Assembly: GCA_017463145.1 (NCBI GenBank) | Contig: JAFTPR010000003.1 | Coordinates: 1-51,404, forward strand | DNA length: 51,404 nt | DNA from: Clostridia bacterium | Lineage (GTDB): Bacteria > Bacillota > Clostridia > Christensenellales > Borkfalkiaceae | Direction of reading: 5' to 3' | In this document: piece after piece, positions 7,795-16,106 of the stretch | Position numbering within the stretch: the first letter of the stretch is position 1 | Layout of the letters: every line of letters begins with the position of its first letter | Position numbers and translations under genes: made by a program | Notes under the pieces: generated by a model | Told to the model about the DNA's origin: nothing | Seen by the model: only the letters and a program-made list of their open reading frames with translations | Databases searched by the model: none

Positions 7795-8691
7795 ATGGAA
7801 GATATTAAACAAGGCGAACAAACCCAAGGTCAAGGCGGCAGAAAAAGACGCCGCAAACACGGCAAGGGCGGTGGAAACGGAAACAATCCCAACAACCAAA
7901 ACAATCAGAATAACCAAAACCGCCAACAGCCGCAAGCGGAAAAGCAGGCGCAGTCGCAAAAACAGGCGCAACAGCCCAAACAACCCCAGCAACAAAATCA
8001 GCCTCGCGGCGAAAAGAAGCAAAAACAGAAAAACCAAGGGGGCGGCAATAAGCAAAACAACGTCCAAAAGGACGAAAATCGCAAGGATACGTATGTGTAT
8101 ATTTTGGACGGCAATTTATATTTGAATTTGACGAACAAATGCTCCAACGGTTGCGATTTCTGTGTTCGGAACGAACGTACGACGTATTACGGCAATCATC
8201 TTTGGCTTCGTCACGGCGATCCGACGGTAGAAAAAGTCATTGCGGCGGTAAATGCTTTCGGGGACTTGTCCAAATACAAAGAAGCGGTGTTCTGCGGTTT
8301 TGGAGAACCGACGTATAAGGTGGCGGAAATGGTGGCTTTGTGCGACTTTTTCCATTCCAAGGGCTTGCCCACGCGCTTGAATACCAACGGGCAGGGCAAC
8401 CTCATCAATAAACGGGATATCACGGAGGATTTGAAAGGCAAAATTGACCTTGTGAATATTTCGCTGAACGCTTCGTGTACGGAAAAGTATCAACCGATTT
8501 GCCGTTCTCAGTTTGGCGAAGCGGCGTTTCCCGCTATTTTGGAATTTGCAAAGCTTTGCAAGAAAAACGGCGTAAACTGTCGGTTTTCGATTGTAGATTG
8601 TATCGGGGAAGAGGAAGTGGAGGCATGCAAACGCCTTGCCGAAAGCGTACGTGTTCCCCTGTATATCCGCAGTTATATAACGGATTCTTAA
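7795..8691 (+). CDS. TatD-linked radical SAM protein with Q/N/K-rich N-terminal tail
   Basis: A 298-aa protein. Residues ~1-95 are low-complexity and strongly basic, built from Gln, Asn, Lys and Gly (GRKRRRKHGKGGG, then N/Q runs such as NNPNNQNNQNNQNRQQ). From ~97 a radical SAM domain begins (YVYILDGNLYLNLTNKC), with the iron-sulfur motif CX3CX2C at Cys116, Cys120 and Cys123, FCGFGEPTY and LNTNGQGN. The domain is short and matches the family known to sit beside tatD. Reaction unknown. The gene sits between tatD (14 nt) and rsmA (10 nt), in one operon, which hints at an RNA-related job. The tail is unusual for the family and may bind RNA or ribosomes; that is inference. Confidence 0.88.
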   Translation: MEDIKQGEQTQGQGGRKRRRKHGKGGGNGNNPNNQNNQNNQNRQQPQAEKQAQSQKQAQQPKQPQQQNQPRGEKKQKQKNQGGGNKQNNVQKDENRKDTYVYILDGNLYLNLTNKCSNGCDFCVRNERTTYYGNHLWLRHGDPTVEKVIAAVNAFGDLSKYKEAVFCGFGEPTYKVAEMVALCDFFHSKGLPTRLNTNGQGNLINKRDITEDLKGKIDLVNISLNASCTEKYQPICRSQFGEAAFPAILEFAKLCKKNGVNCRFSIVDCIGEEEVEACKRLAESVRVPLYIRSYITDS

Positions 8692-8701
8692 TGGGACGGT
8701 T

Positions 8702-9544
8702 ATGAGTGAATTAAGAGATATTCTTGAAAGGCACGGTTTCAAATTCAAAAAACAATTCGGACAAAACTTTTTGTCCGATACCAACCTGCTCGATTCTATC
8801 GTCGCCGCCTCGGGTGTGACGGAAGAAACGACGGTGGTGGAGATCGGTTGCGGCGCGGGAACGCTTACAAGGGCGATTGCAAGGCGAGCCAAAAAGGTGT
8901 ATGCGTTCGACGTCGACAAAGATTTGCAACCCGTACTTGCGGAAACGCTTGCGGGGTGCGAGAACGTCGAAGTCATTTTCCGTGATTTTAATAAGCTCGA
9001 TCTTGCGGCTTTTGAACAGGAAATCGGGCGGTATACCGTTGTTGCTAATTTACCTTATTATATCACGACACCGCTTGTTACGAAGTTGTTGGAAGATAGC
9101 GAGTATTGCGACGGAATTTCGATTATGGTGCAGGAGGAAGTCGCCGAGCGGTTCTGCGCAAAAGAGGACACGCCCGAATACGGGGCAATTACGGCGGGCA
9201 TTGCTTTAAAGGGTGTTGCAAAGATTATAAAACGTGTTCCCCGTACAATGTTTATGCCTCGTCCCAACGTTGATTCGGCGGTGGTGAAAATCGAATTTCA
9301 GCGGGGCAGGGTCGAGGTGAAAAGCGAAAAGGCGTACCGCCAAACGGTTAAATGCGCGTTTTTAAATCGGCGAAAAACGTTGGAAAACAATCTCGTCAAC
9401 TTTTTCAAAATCAACCGAGAAACGGCAAAAAACGTTATGGCGCAAGCGGGTATTGACGAAAAGGCGAGAGGAGAAACGTTGTCCCCCCAACGGTTTGCGC
9501 TTCTTGCGGACGCGCTTCTTGCAATGGACGTGATAACGGAATAA
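8702..9544 (+). CDS. rsmA: 16S rRNA (adenine1518/1519-N6)-dimethyltransferase
   Basis: A 280-aa SAM-dependent methyltransferase (KsgA) that dimethylates two adjacent adenines in the 3' terminal hairpin of 16S rRNA during 30S assembly. The sequence shows KKQFGQNFLSD at the N-terminus, the SAM motif VVEIGCGAGTLT (~45-56), the catalytic motif NLPYYITTPLV (~117-127), PRTMFMPRPNVDSAVV, and the C-terminal helical domain with FLNRRKTLENNL. ATG lies 10 nt after the radical SAM stop. It is the last gene of the metG operon, closed by a hairpin at 9551. Confidence 0.97.
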   Translation: MSELRDILERHGFKFKKQFGQNFLSDTNLLDSIVAASGVTEETTVVEIGCGAGTLTRAIARRAKKVYAFDVDKDLQPVLAETLAGCENVEVIFRDFNKLDLAAFEQEIGRYTVVANLPYYITTPLVTKLLEDSEYCDGISIMVQEEVAERFCAKEDTPEYGAITAGIALKGVAKIIKRVPRTMFMPRPNVDSAVVKIEFQRGRVEVKSEKAYRQTVKCAFLNRRKTLENNLVNFFKINRETAKNVMAQAGIDEKARGETLSPQRFALLADALLAMDVITE

Positions 9545-9550
9545 ACCACA

Positions 9551-9577
9551 AAAGCGGAGCGTGCTCCGCTTTTTTTT
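9551..9577 (+). terminator. intrinsic terminator of metG-tatD-rSAM-rsmA operon
   Basis: Perfect arms AAAGCGGAGC and GCTCCGCTTT with a 2-nt loop and eight Ts, 7 nt after the rsmA stop. Confidence 0.93.
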
Positions 9578-9658
9578 GTACTTTTACAATTCCGCAACAT
9601 CTTTTTAACAAGAAAAAAATACGGGCGACGTACAATAAAAGAAAAAAGGAGGCGTAGA

Positions 9659-10561
9659 ATGAACGCTATTGAAATTCGGGGCTTGTCGAAAAGCTTTCGC
9701 GGTATGTACGCGGTAAACGGTTTGCATATGACCGTTCCCGTAGGCAGTATTTACGGGTTTATCGGCGAAAACGGCAGCGGTAAGTCCACTACGGAAAAGC
9801 TCATTTGCGGACATCTTGTTCCCGACTGCGGCAAGATAAAGCTGTTTGGGAAAGACTACACCGACGCCGGTGTGCGTGTCCGCGTAGGCGCGTTGATTGA
9901 AAATGCGGGTTGTTTTCCGGGATCGAGTGTGTATCAAAATTTGATGATGCAGGCAATCAATTTGGGGATAGAAAACCGTGACGAGGAGATTGCGCGGGTG
10001 CTCAAAATCGTGCGTATGGAGGATTCTGCCCATATTAAATTTAAAAGCTGTTCGTTGGGTATGAAACAGCGTATCGGTATTGCAATGGCGCTTTTGGGTG
10101 ACCCCGCGCTGTTGATTTTAGACGAGCCGATTAACGGTTTGGATACGGACGGTATGCGCATTATGCGCGAAATTCTTGTCGATATCACGAAAAACTACGG
10201 CTGCACGGTACTCATCTCCTCGCATATTTTGGGCGAGCTGGAAAAAATCGCTACCCATTACGGGATTATCCGTCAAGGCAAAATGATACAGGAGTTAAGC
10301 GCCAAGGAAATGGAAGCGCGTGCCCGTGTGTTCACGTCCGTTAAAACAGCGGATATGCTTTCCGCTGAACGGGATTTAAAAGAAAAATTCCAAAGCGTGC
10401 GTATGGAGGACGGGTATTTACGCGTATACGACGTGGACGATACGGAGAGTATTGTGGAGTACTTGCTCCAAAACGGACACGCCGTTTGTGAAATCAAGAA
10501 AAATAAAATCGGCTTAGAGGAGTATTATATTGAGCTGATGGGCCGAAAGGAGGGTGTGTGA
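9659..10561 (+). CDS. ABC transporter ATP-binding protein (first of tandem pair)
   Basis: A 300-aa cytosolic ATPase of the BcrA/drug-and-lantibiotic export type. Walker A is GENGSGKST (~37-45), the Q-loop region is IENAGCFP, the signature is CSLGMKQRIGIAMAL, Walker B is LLILDEPINGLD, and the H-loop is SSHILGELEK. A C-terminal extension of ~85 residues is typical of this subfamily. The start is set by SD AAAAGGAGG. The permease starts 1 nt after its stop. It is about two-thirds identical by eye to the ATPase at 11404. Substrate unknown; self-protection or antimicrobial-peptide efflux is a reasonable guess. Confidence 0.92.
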   Translation: MNAIEIRGLSKSFRGMYAVNGLHMTVPVGSIYGFIGENGSGKSTTEKLICGHLVPDCGKIKLFGKDYTDAGVRVRVGALIENAGCFPGSSVYQNLMMQAINLGIENRDEEIARVLKIVRMEDSAHIKFKSCSLGMKQRIGIAMALLGDPALLILDEPINGLDTDGMRIMREILVDITKNYGCTVLISSHILGELEKIATHYGIIRQGKMIQELSAKEMEARARVFTSVKTADMLSAERDLKEKFQSVRMEDGYLRVYDVDDTESIVEYLLQNGHAVCEIKKNKIGLEEYYIELMGRKEGV

Positions 10562-10562
10562 T

Positions 10563-11393
10563 ATGGATACTTCCCGCGATTTGCAATTTGAAGCGCCGAG
10601 CTTTACCAAAAGGCTCAAAGGCATGTTGGGCGTAGACTTTTACCGTCTGTTCCACACGCCGCTTTTCTATATTTTCTTGGGTATTGCGGCAATCATTCCC
10701 GCAATGCTGATTGCTATGACAGGTATGGCAGGTCCGAACGGCGAACCTGCAACGCCCCTGTTTACGAACGTTTGGCAGGCGATTGCGGCAAACACGCCTA
10801 TTTACGGCTTCGAGGGGATTGAAAAATACGCGAATATGAATATGGTGTTCATTTTCGGCGGTATTATGGTGTCTGTCTTTATCGGGCACGACTATAAGAG
10901 TGGGTACGTAAAACAGCTTTTCACGACGCACGCCAAAAAGCAGGACTATATGCTCTCGAAATCATTGACCTGCGCTTTTGCTATGGCGTGTATGTGTATA
11001 ACCTACCTTTTCGGTGCGATTATAGCGGGCGCGCTTACGCAAACCTCCTTTGCGGTGAACGTGGGTAATCTGCTTTGCGCTATTTTGGGTAAAATGGTTA
11101 TGAGCTTGGGCTGGGCAAGTCTATACACCTTTTTAAACGTTATTTTCAAACGGTATTTCGGAATCTCGATTGCCTCGTCCTTCTTTTTCGGAACGGGGAT
11201 TTTGGTAATCGGTATCGGCTCGATTGTGGGGAATACCCCAATTTTGAACGTGTTTTTGTACGGCGCTTCCGTATATGCTTGCCTTTCGAGCAGCCTGCTG
11301 AACGTGGTGATATGCTTGGTAGTGTCCGTTGCTTGGGCGTGCGCGTATAACGTGCTCGGTACGCTCCTTTTGGAAAACAGCGACGTGTATTGA
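10563..11393 (+). CDS. ABC-2 type membrane permease (first pair)
   Basis: A 276-aa membrane protein with a basic N-terminus, a first helix (FYIFLGIAAIIPAMLIAM), a large extracellular loop, then five hydrophobic segments toward the C-terminus. It contains the ABC-2 permease pattern GHDYKSGYVKQLFTTHAKKQDYMLSKSL. ATG at 10563 is chosen over the in-frame GTG at 10554 because SD AAGGAGG is 9 nt away. It works as the membrane half of the ATPase at 9659. The next ATPase begins 10 nt downstream with SD GAGGAG, so all four genes form one operon. Confidence 0.88.
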   Translation: MDTSRDLQFEAPSFTKRLKGMLGVDFYRLFHTPLFYIFLGIAAIIPAMLIAMTGMAGPNGEPATPLFTNVWQAIAANTPIYGFEGIEKYANMNMVFIFGGIMVSVFIGHDYKSGYVKQLFTTHAKKQDYMLSKSLTCAFAMACMCITYLFGAIIAGALTQTSFAVNVGNLLCAILGKMVMSLGWASLYTFLNVIFKRYFGISIASSFFFGTGILVIGIGSIVGNTPILNVFLYGASVYACLSSSLLNVVICLVVSVAWACAYNVLGTLLLENSDVY

Positions 11394-11403
11394 GGAGAAG
11401 CAA

Positions 11404-12312
11404 ATGAACGCAATAGAAATTAAAAATTTAACGAAAAACTTTGGCGAAAAGCAAGCGCTCAAAGGCTTGGAAATGACCGTCCCCGTCGGCAGTATCTACG
11501 GTTTTATCGGCGAAAACGGGAGTGGTAAGTCCACCACGGAAAAAATTATTTGCGGACTGATCCGTCCAAGCGGCGGCGCGGTCAAATTGTTCGGTAAGGA
11601 TTACACGGATGCAGACGTCCGTGAAAAGATAGGCGTGTTGATTGAAGCCCCCGGCTGTTTTCCCAATTACAGCGTATGGAACAACTTAATGCTCCAAGCG
11701 GCGAATCTTGGCATAGAAAATGCGGAAGAAGAAGTAAGAAAGGTTTTGCAGACGGTGAGAATGGAGGGCGCGGCAGGCAATAAATTCAAAAACTGTTCGC
11801 TGGGTATGAAACAGCGTATCGGTATCGCCATGGCGCTTCTCGGCAAGCCCGCTCTGCTTGTTTTAGACGAGCCGATCAACGGTCTGGATGCAGACGGTAT
11901 GCGCATTATGCGGGAAACGCTGACGGGGCTTGCAAATCAAGGCTGTACCGTGCTTGTTTCTTCGCATATTTTGGGCGAGCTGGAAAAGATTGCCACGCAT
12001 TACGGCATTGTCCGCGGCGGTAAAATGATTAAGGAAATGACGGCGGAGGAGTTGGAAACAAGCTGCCGTACGTACGTGGCGTTGCAAACGAAAGATATGG
12101 CAAGGACGAAAATGTTGCTCGGCTGTAAATATTCCCGTGTGGAGGAGGACGAAAGGGGCTATTTGCGTGTGTACGATAACACCAAGCCCGAAACAATCGT
12201 CGCGTTTCTTTACGAAAACGGTATTCTCGTCAACGAGATCAAAACGGACAAAATTGGGTTAGAGGAATATTATATCGACCTTATGCGGGAAAAGGAGGGA
12301 ACGGTAAGATGA
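11404..12312 (+). CDS. ABC transporter ATP-binding protein (second of tandem pair)
   Basis: A 302-aa ATPase, closely related to the one at 9659: shared MNAIEI start, same VPVGSIYGFIGENGSGKST Walker A, same CSLGMKQRIGIAMALLG signature and LDEPINGLD Walker B, same GLEEYYI end. The likely start is ATG 11404 behind SD GAGGAG, not the earlier in-frame methionine inside the preceding permease gene. The stop overlaps the next start as ATGA (4 nt). The pair probably arose by duplication of an ATPase-permease unit, giving either two exporters or one heteromeric complex. Confidence 0.92.
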   Translation: MNAIEIKNLTKNFGEKQALKGLEMTVPVGSIYGFIGENGSGKSTTEKIICGLIRPSGGAVKLFGKDYTDADVREKIGVLIEAPGCFPNYSVWNNLMLQAANLGIENAEEEVRKVLQTVRMEGAAGNKFKNCSLGMKQRIGIAMALLGKPALLVLDEPINGLDADGMRIMRETLTGLANQGCTVLVSSHILGELEKIATHYGIVRGGKMIKEMTAEELETSCRTYVALQTKDMARTKMLLGCKYSRVEEDERGYLRVYDNTKPETIVAFLYENGILVNEIKTDKIGLEEYYIDLMREKEGTVR

Positions 12313-13121
12313 TAGTCAAATCGAAAAAAAGCGGATTTGTAAAACGCTTGAAAAGTATGTTGTACGTAGATTTTCGCAGAATGTTCACCATTCCGTTTTT
12401 CTATATTATGGTGGGGATTGCATTCGTTGTGCCTATCCTGATTCTCGTGATGACAACTATGATGGACGGCTCTGTTTCCGTCAACCCGCAAACGGGCGTG
12501 GAAACGGAAATACAGGGCTTTGACAACGTTTGGCAAATCCTCGGCGCGGTAAGTAACGCTTCGGGCGGCGAAGCCGCAATGCAAATGGACTTGGTAAGTA
12601 TGTGCAATATCAATATGATGTACTTTGCCGTAGCCGTATTCGTTTGCATTTTCACTACGTCGGATTTCACAAGCGGGTATGCGAAAAACCTGTTCACCGT
12701 CCGCGCAAAGAAAACGGATTACGTAATCTCCAAGACCTTGGTCGGTTTTGTGGCTTCGGCGGTTATTTTTACAGCGTTTTTACTTGGCGCATTGCTCGGC
12801 GGCGGCGTAGCAAAGCTCCCGTTTGCCATGTCGGGATTTGTTCTTGGGAATGTCGTGTCGTGTATGCTTGCAAAAATCTTTTTAAGTACGGTATTCGTTG
12901 CCGTGGGGGTGCTTGCAAGCGTCATTGCCAAGCAAAAAACGTGGCTTTCCGTGCTTCTCTCGCTCGGAATCGGTATGCTGTTTTTCACCATGATCCCTAT
13001 GGTCACTCCGCTCGATTCCACGTTCGTCAACGTAGTGCTTTGCCTTGTGGGCGGTGCGGCGTTTGCGGTCGGTTTGGGCGCAGTATCCAACGTAGTCTTA
13101 AATAAAACAAGCCTAGTATAA
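12309..13121 (+). CDS. ABC-2 type membrane permease (second pair)
   Basis: A 270-aa membrane protein with the layout of the permease at 10563: KRLKSMLYVDFRRMF lead, first TM (FFYIMVGIAFVVPILIL), external loop, TTSDFTSGYAKNLFTVRAKKTDYVISKTLVG, and five further TM segments. The shared DF.SGY.K.LFT...KK.DY..SK core shows common descent, but the loops differ strongly. ATG overlaps the preceding stop (ATGA), so translation is coupled. A terminator at 13141 closes the operon. Confidence 0.88.
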   Translation: MIVKSKKSGFVKRLKSMLYVDFRRMFTIPFFYIMVGIAFVVPILILVMTTMMDGSVSVNPQTGVETEIQGFDNVWQILGAVSNASGGEAAMQMDLVSMCNINMMYFAVAVFVCIFTTSDFTSGYAKNLFTVRAKKTDYVISKTLVGFVASAVIFTAFLLGALLGGGVAKLPFAMSGFVLGNVVSCMLAKIFLSTVFVAVGVLASVIAKQKTWLSVLLSLGIGMLFFTMIPMVTPLDSTFVNVVLCLVGGAAFAVGLGAVSNVVLNKTSLV

Positions 13122-13140
13122 ATACAGGCTCTGTCACAAC

Positions 13141-13190
13141 AAAAAGACAGGTAGTTTTTGTGGGGAAAGCACAAACTGCCTGTCTTTTTT
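13141..13190. terminator. bidirectional terminator
   Basis: AAAAAGACAGG.AGTTTTTGTG pairs with CACAAACT.CCTGTCTTTTT, with A-runs and T-runs on both flanks. It serves the ABC operon on the plus strand and the PAP2 gene (ending 13208) on the minus strand. Confidence 0.88.
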
Positions 13191-13207
13191 ATCTAATTTT
13201 TTGCTTG

Positions 13208-13720
13208 TTACAAAAAGAAATTCACTGCTCCGCACAAAATGCCCAAAACAGCCCCGCCCACAAGGTCGGTGGGATAGTGCAAGCCGAGCGCAAAGCGGAT
13301 ATACGCAAGCGCAAACCCTATCGCAAGCAGGGGCGCGCCCGCCCAAACGGCGTACGGCAAGAGCGTGGTTGCAATCACGAACGCCGAAGCGACGTGACGG
13401 CTTGGGAAAGATTTATCAAGTGCTTTTTTCTCGTGGAGAGGGGTAATCCCTGCGCCTTGTTCGCTGTACGGGCGGGGGCGGTTGATCGCATAGCGCAAAA
13501 CGGTCACGAGAAACAGGCACAACGCCGGCGCGCCGAGTATGCCGATAAGCTGTTTTGCGGGGTAGTCCTTAAAGACTGCTACGCCGACAAACACGGCGTA
13601 AGCGACGAAAAAGAGCGCCGTTGCAAGCTTGTTAAAAAGTCGGATAAAGCGCAACAGTTTTTCCTTGCCTTTCAAACGCTCGGCATTTTTTTCATAGATA
13701 GCCACGTAATCGTATTTCAT
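13208..13720 (-). CDS. PAP2-family phosphatase, membrane-bound
   Basis: A 170-aa integral membrane lipid or polyprenyl-phosphate phosphatase. The three PAP2 motifs are present: RYAINRPRPY (the usual first Lys is Arg), the PSRH catalytic motif (SFPSRHVASAF), and RFALGLHYPTDLVGG with the second His. About five TM segments. Likely substrates are undecaprenyl diphosphate or phosphatidate; the sequence does not decide. The start is ATG 13720: no SD exists, but a consensus promoter ends exactly 6 nt upstream, so the mRNA should begin at the start codon. A longer in-frame methionine upstream (13810) lies beyond the promoter and is rejected. Confidence 0.88.
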   Translation of the reverse strand: MKYDYVAIYEKNAERLKGKEKLLRFIRLFNKLATALFFVAYAVFVGVAVFKDYPAKQLIGILGAPALCLFLVTVLRYAINRPRPYSEQGAGITPLHEKKALDKSFPSRHVASAFVIATTLLPYAVWAGAPLLAIGFALAYIRFALGLHYPTDLVGGAVLGILCGAVNFFL

Positions 13721-13726
13721 AAATAC

Positions 13727-13755
13727 AGTATACCATAAACCGTCCGCTTTTGCAA
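13727..13755 (-). promoter_or_regulatory. sigma-A promoter predicting a leaderless PAP2 mRNA
   Basis: On the minus strand: TTGCAA (13750-13755), 17-nt spacer, TATACT (13727-13732), then 6 nt and ATG. With the usual 6-7 nt from -10 to +1, transcription starts at the A of ATG. Confidence 0.75.
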
Positions 13756-13822
13756 GCGAATAACGGAAAAAATTGCCCTTCGGAGGGGGTGTCCGAAGGG
13801 CAGGTTTCAAAGCGGGAAAGAA

Positions 13823-15880
13823 TTATTCTTTCTGCGCTTCCGCTATGATCTTTTTCACAAGCTCGAAAGGAACGTCCTCGTACGCAAGGAATTCGGATAC
13901 GAACTTACCGCTGCCGCGCGTAAGCGAACGCAGTTCCATTGTATACGTCTTGATTTCCGCAAGAGGAACTTCTGCCGTCACGATTGAGTTAGCACCCTCC
14001 GTGTCCGTACCCATAATGCGACCGCGGCGTTTGCTGATGTCGCCCATGACGTCGCCGAGGTAATCGGCGGGGATAATGATTTTAAGCCTGTGGATAGGTT
14101 CCATCAATACGGGGTTGGCATTTTTCAAGCCTTCCTTGAACGCAATCGAAGCAGCCATTTTGAAGGACAATTCGTTGGAGTCTACGTCGTGATAGCTTCC
14201 GTCGTAAAGTACGGCTTTTACGCCCACAACGGGATAGCCTGCCAAAGGTCCGTGTTCCATACATTCTCTAAGCCCTTTTTCAACGGCAGGGAAGTAGTTT
14301 TTGGGTACTGCGCCGCCGACTACTTCTTCTTCAAACACAAAATCTTCTTCACAAGGCGAGAAGCGGATTTTACAATGTCCGTACTGACCGTGCCCGCCCG
14401 ACTGTTTCTTGTGCTTGCCTTCTGCGTCCGCGCTGCCGCGAATGGTTTCACGGTACGATACTTTGGGTTCTGCCAGCTTCATATCCACGCCGTAACGGGA
14501 TTTGACCTTTTTCACAAGGATTTCTAGCTGAATATCGCCTTGCCCGCCGAGTAGAATTTCGCCCGTTTCCGCATTCTTTTCGACGGAGAACGTGTAATCC
14601 TCTTCGCGGAGTTTGGCAAGCCCTGCAAACACTTTGTCTTCTTCGCCCTTCTTCTCTGCCGTAACCGCCATAAACAGGTTGGGTTTGGGGAAGTGGATAG
14701 GGGTAAAGCGAATCTTTTGCACAGGGTCGCAAAGCGTGTCGCCCGTGTTGGTGTTTCCAAGCTTATTCACCGCGCCGATATCGCCCGCTTCCAAAGCATC
14801 TACGGGTTCCATCTTCTTGCCGCGAAGCAGATATACTTGCCCAATGCGTTCTTCACATTCCGTGTTTGCGTTCCAAAGCGTAGAACCGCTCTTCAAAACG
14901 CCGCGGAAGCTCTTGATATAGGAAAGTTTGCCCGAATAGGGGTCAATTACCGTCTTGAACACTTGCCCCGCAAACGGCGCGTCTGCATCTGTGCGTACGG
15001 AAATGACTTTATCGTTCGCGATATCTTCCGCAAGTGTGTTGAGGCGTTCTCTCGCTTGGGGCATATACGTTACGATTTCGTTCAACAGGTTGATAACGCC
15101 TCTGTTTTGGAGTGCCGAGCCTGCCATTACGGGAATGGTATTGACGGAAGCGATACCAAGGCGTATGCCGTGAATGGTTTCTTCTCTCGTCAGCTCGCCC
15201 GATTCAAAGTATTTATCGAGCAGGAACTCGTCGTTTTCCGCCGCTGTTTCCATAAGGCTTGCCTGCATTTGCGCAACCTGCTCTTTCATATCCTCGGGGA
15301 TAGGAATTTCCTGCGGTCCGCCTTCCTTGAACAGGTACGCTTTTTCCTGCAAAGCGTTGATACAGCCTTGCATCTTCCCACCTTCCATAATGGGGATTTG
15401 AATAGGCGCGATTTTACCCGCATATTTTTGAAGGAGCGCGTTCACCGTGCCAAGGTAATCGGCGTTGTCTTTATCCATACCGTTGATGAAAATAATCAGC
15501 GGTTTGCCCAGCTTCAAGCAATAATCTACGATAGATTCCGCGCCGATCGGCAGTACGCCGTTTGCGCCGATTACAAGACACGCACCGCCTGCCGCTCTAA
15601 GCCCTTGGTTGCGTTCGCCCTCGAAATCGTAGTACCCGGGTAAATCGAGTACGTTCACCTTAACGCCTTTCCAGGTAAGGTGTGAAACGGACGTGTAAAT
15701 AGACATTTTCTTGGATTTTTCAAGCTCGTCATAGTCGGAAACGGTTGATCCGTCGAGGACTTTACCCTGTCTGTCGATTGCGCCGCCGTTGAACAGCATA
15801 GCTTCTGCGAGCGTGGTTTTACCCTCGCCGCTATGACCCACGATGGCAATGTTGCGAATGTTTTCTCCTTGATTGTTCAT
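13823..15880 (-). CDS. EF-G-like translational GTPase (not canonical FusA)
   Basis: A 685-aa protein with the five-domain EF-G layout: G domain (1-~270), domain II (~FAGQVFKTVIDPYSGKLSYIKSFRG), domain III (FSVEKNAETGEILLGGQGDIQLEILV), domain IV (GGHGQYGHCKI) and domain V (LMEPIHRLKIIIP...GDVMGDISKRRGRIMG). The G motifs are divergent: G1 GHSGEGKTT, a region without the usual RGIT switch I, G3 DLPGYYDF, G4 NGMD instead of NKxD. This matches the EF-G-like/EF-G-2 group whose role is unclear. ATG 15880 is set by SD AGGGGG. A separate true FusA is expected elsewhere. Confidence 0.9.
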   Translation of the reverse strand: MNNQGENIRNIAIVGHSGEGKTTLAEAMLFNGGAIDRQGKVLDGSTVSDYDELEKSKKMSIYTSVSHLTWKGVKVNVLDLPGYYDFEGERNQGLRAAGGACLVIGANGVLPIGAESIVDYCLKLGKPLIIFINGMDKDNADYLGTVNALLQKYAGKIAPIQIPIMEGGKMQGCINALQEKAYLFKEGGPQEIPIPEDMKEQVAQMQASLMETAAENDEFLLDKYFESGELTREETIHGIRLGIASVNTIPVMAGSALQNRGVINLLNEIVTYMPQARERLNTLAEDIANDKVISVRTDADAPFAGQVFKTVIDPYSGKLSYIKSFRGVLKSGSTLWNANTECEERIGQVYLLRGKKMEPVDALEAGDIGAVNKLGNTNTGDTLCDPVQKIRFTPIHFPKPNLFMAVTAEKKGEEDKVFAGLAKLREEDYTFSVEKNAETGEILLGGQGDIQLEILVKKVKSRYGVDMKLAEPKVSYRETIRGSADAEGKHKKQSGGHGQYGHCKIRFSPCEEDFVFEEEVVGGAVPKNYFPAVEKGLRECMEHGPLAGYPVVGVKAVLYDGSYHDVDSNELSFKMAASIAFKEGLKNANPVLMEPIHRLKIIIPADYLGDVMGDISKRRGRIMGTDTEGANSIVTAEVPLAEIKTYTMELRSLTRGSGKFVSEFLAYEDVPFELVKKIIAEAQKE

Positions 15881-15956
15881 AATAGAACCCCCTAAAAAAA
15901 TGTAGTGCTCCCCGCAAAACTGCTTTGCGCGCATAGCTCCGCGAGGGATTTTACTT

Positions 15957-15985
15957 ATTATAATATATTTCGTCGAGGATTTCAA
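15957..15985 (-). promoter_or_regulatory. sigma-A promoter of EF-G-like gene
   Basis: Minus strand: TTGAAA (15980-15985), 17-nt spacer, TATAAT (15957-15962). A leader of about 70 nt with GC-rich complementary patches (CCTCGCGGAG ... TTGCGGGGAG) lies between it and ATG 15880. Confidence 0.75.
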
Positions 15986-16068
15986 GTGTTTTATGTAAAA
16001 AAATTTCAAAAATAGTAATTTTTTTTCAAATAAAGATAAGCCGTAAGGATATTTCCGAGCGCGGCGGC

Positions 16069-16097
16069 TTGACAAAGCGGAAAAAAGCGTATATAAT
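16069..16097 (+). promoter_or_regulatory. sigma-A promoter abutting the cysteine desulfurase start
   Basis: TTGACA (16069-16074), 17-nt spacer, TATAAT (16092-16097). Expected +1 is near 16104, between the two candidate ATGs at 16101 and 16107, so the mRNA should have at most a few leader bases. Confidence 0.72.
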
Positions 16098-16106
16098 AGA
16101 ATGGAT

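Noticed and set aside
7860..8080. Asn/Gln-rich repeats as a possible CRISPR or tandem-repeat locus
   Set aside because: The bases are codon-level low complexity (AAC, CAA, CAG, AAA) in a single open frame with no unit repeat or spacers.
14693..15643. 316-codon frame antisense to the EF-G-like gene
   Set aside because: Shadow frame; the minus-strand GTPase has all domains and a good SD.
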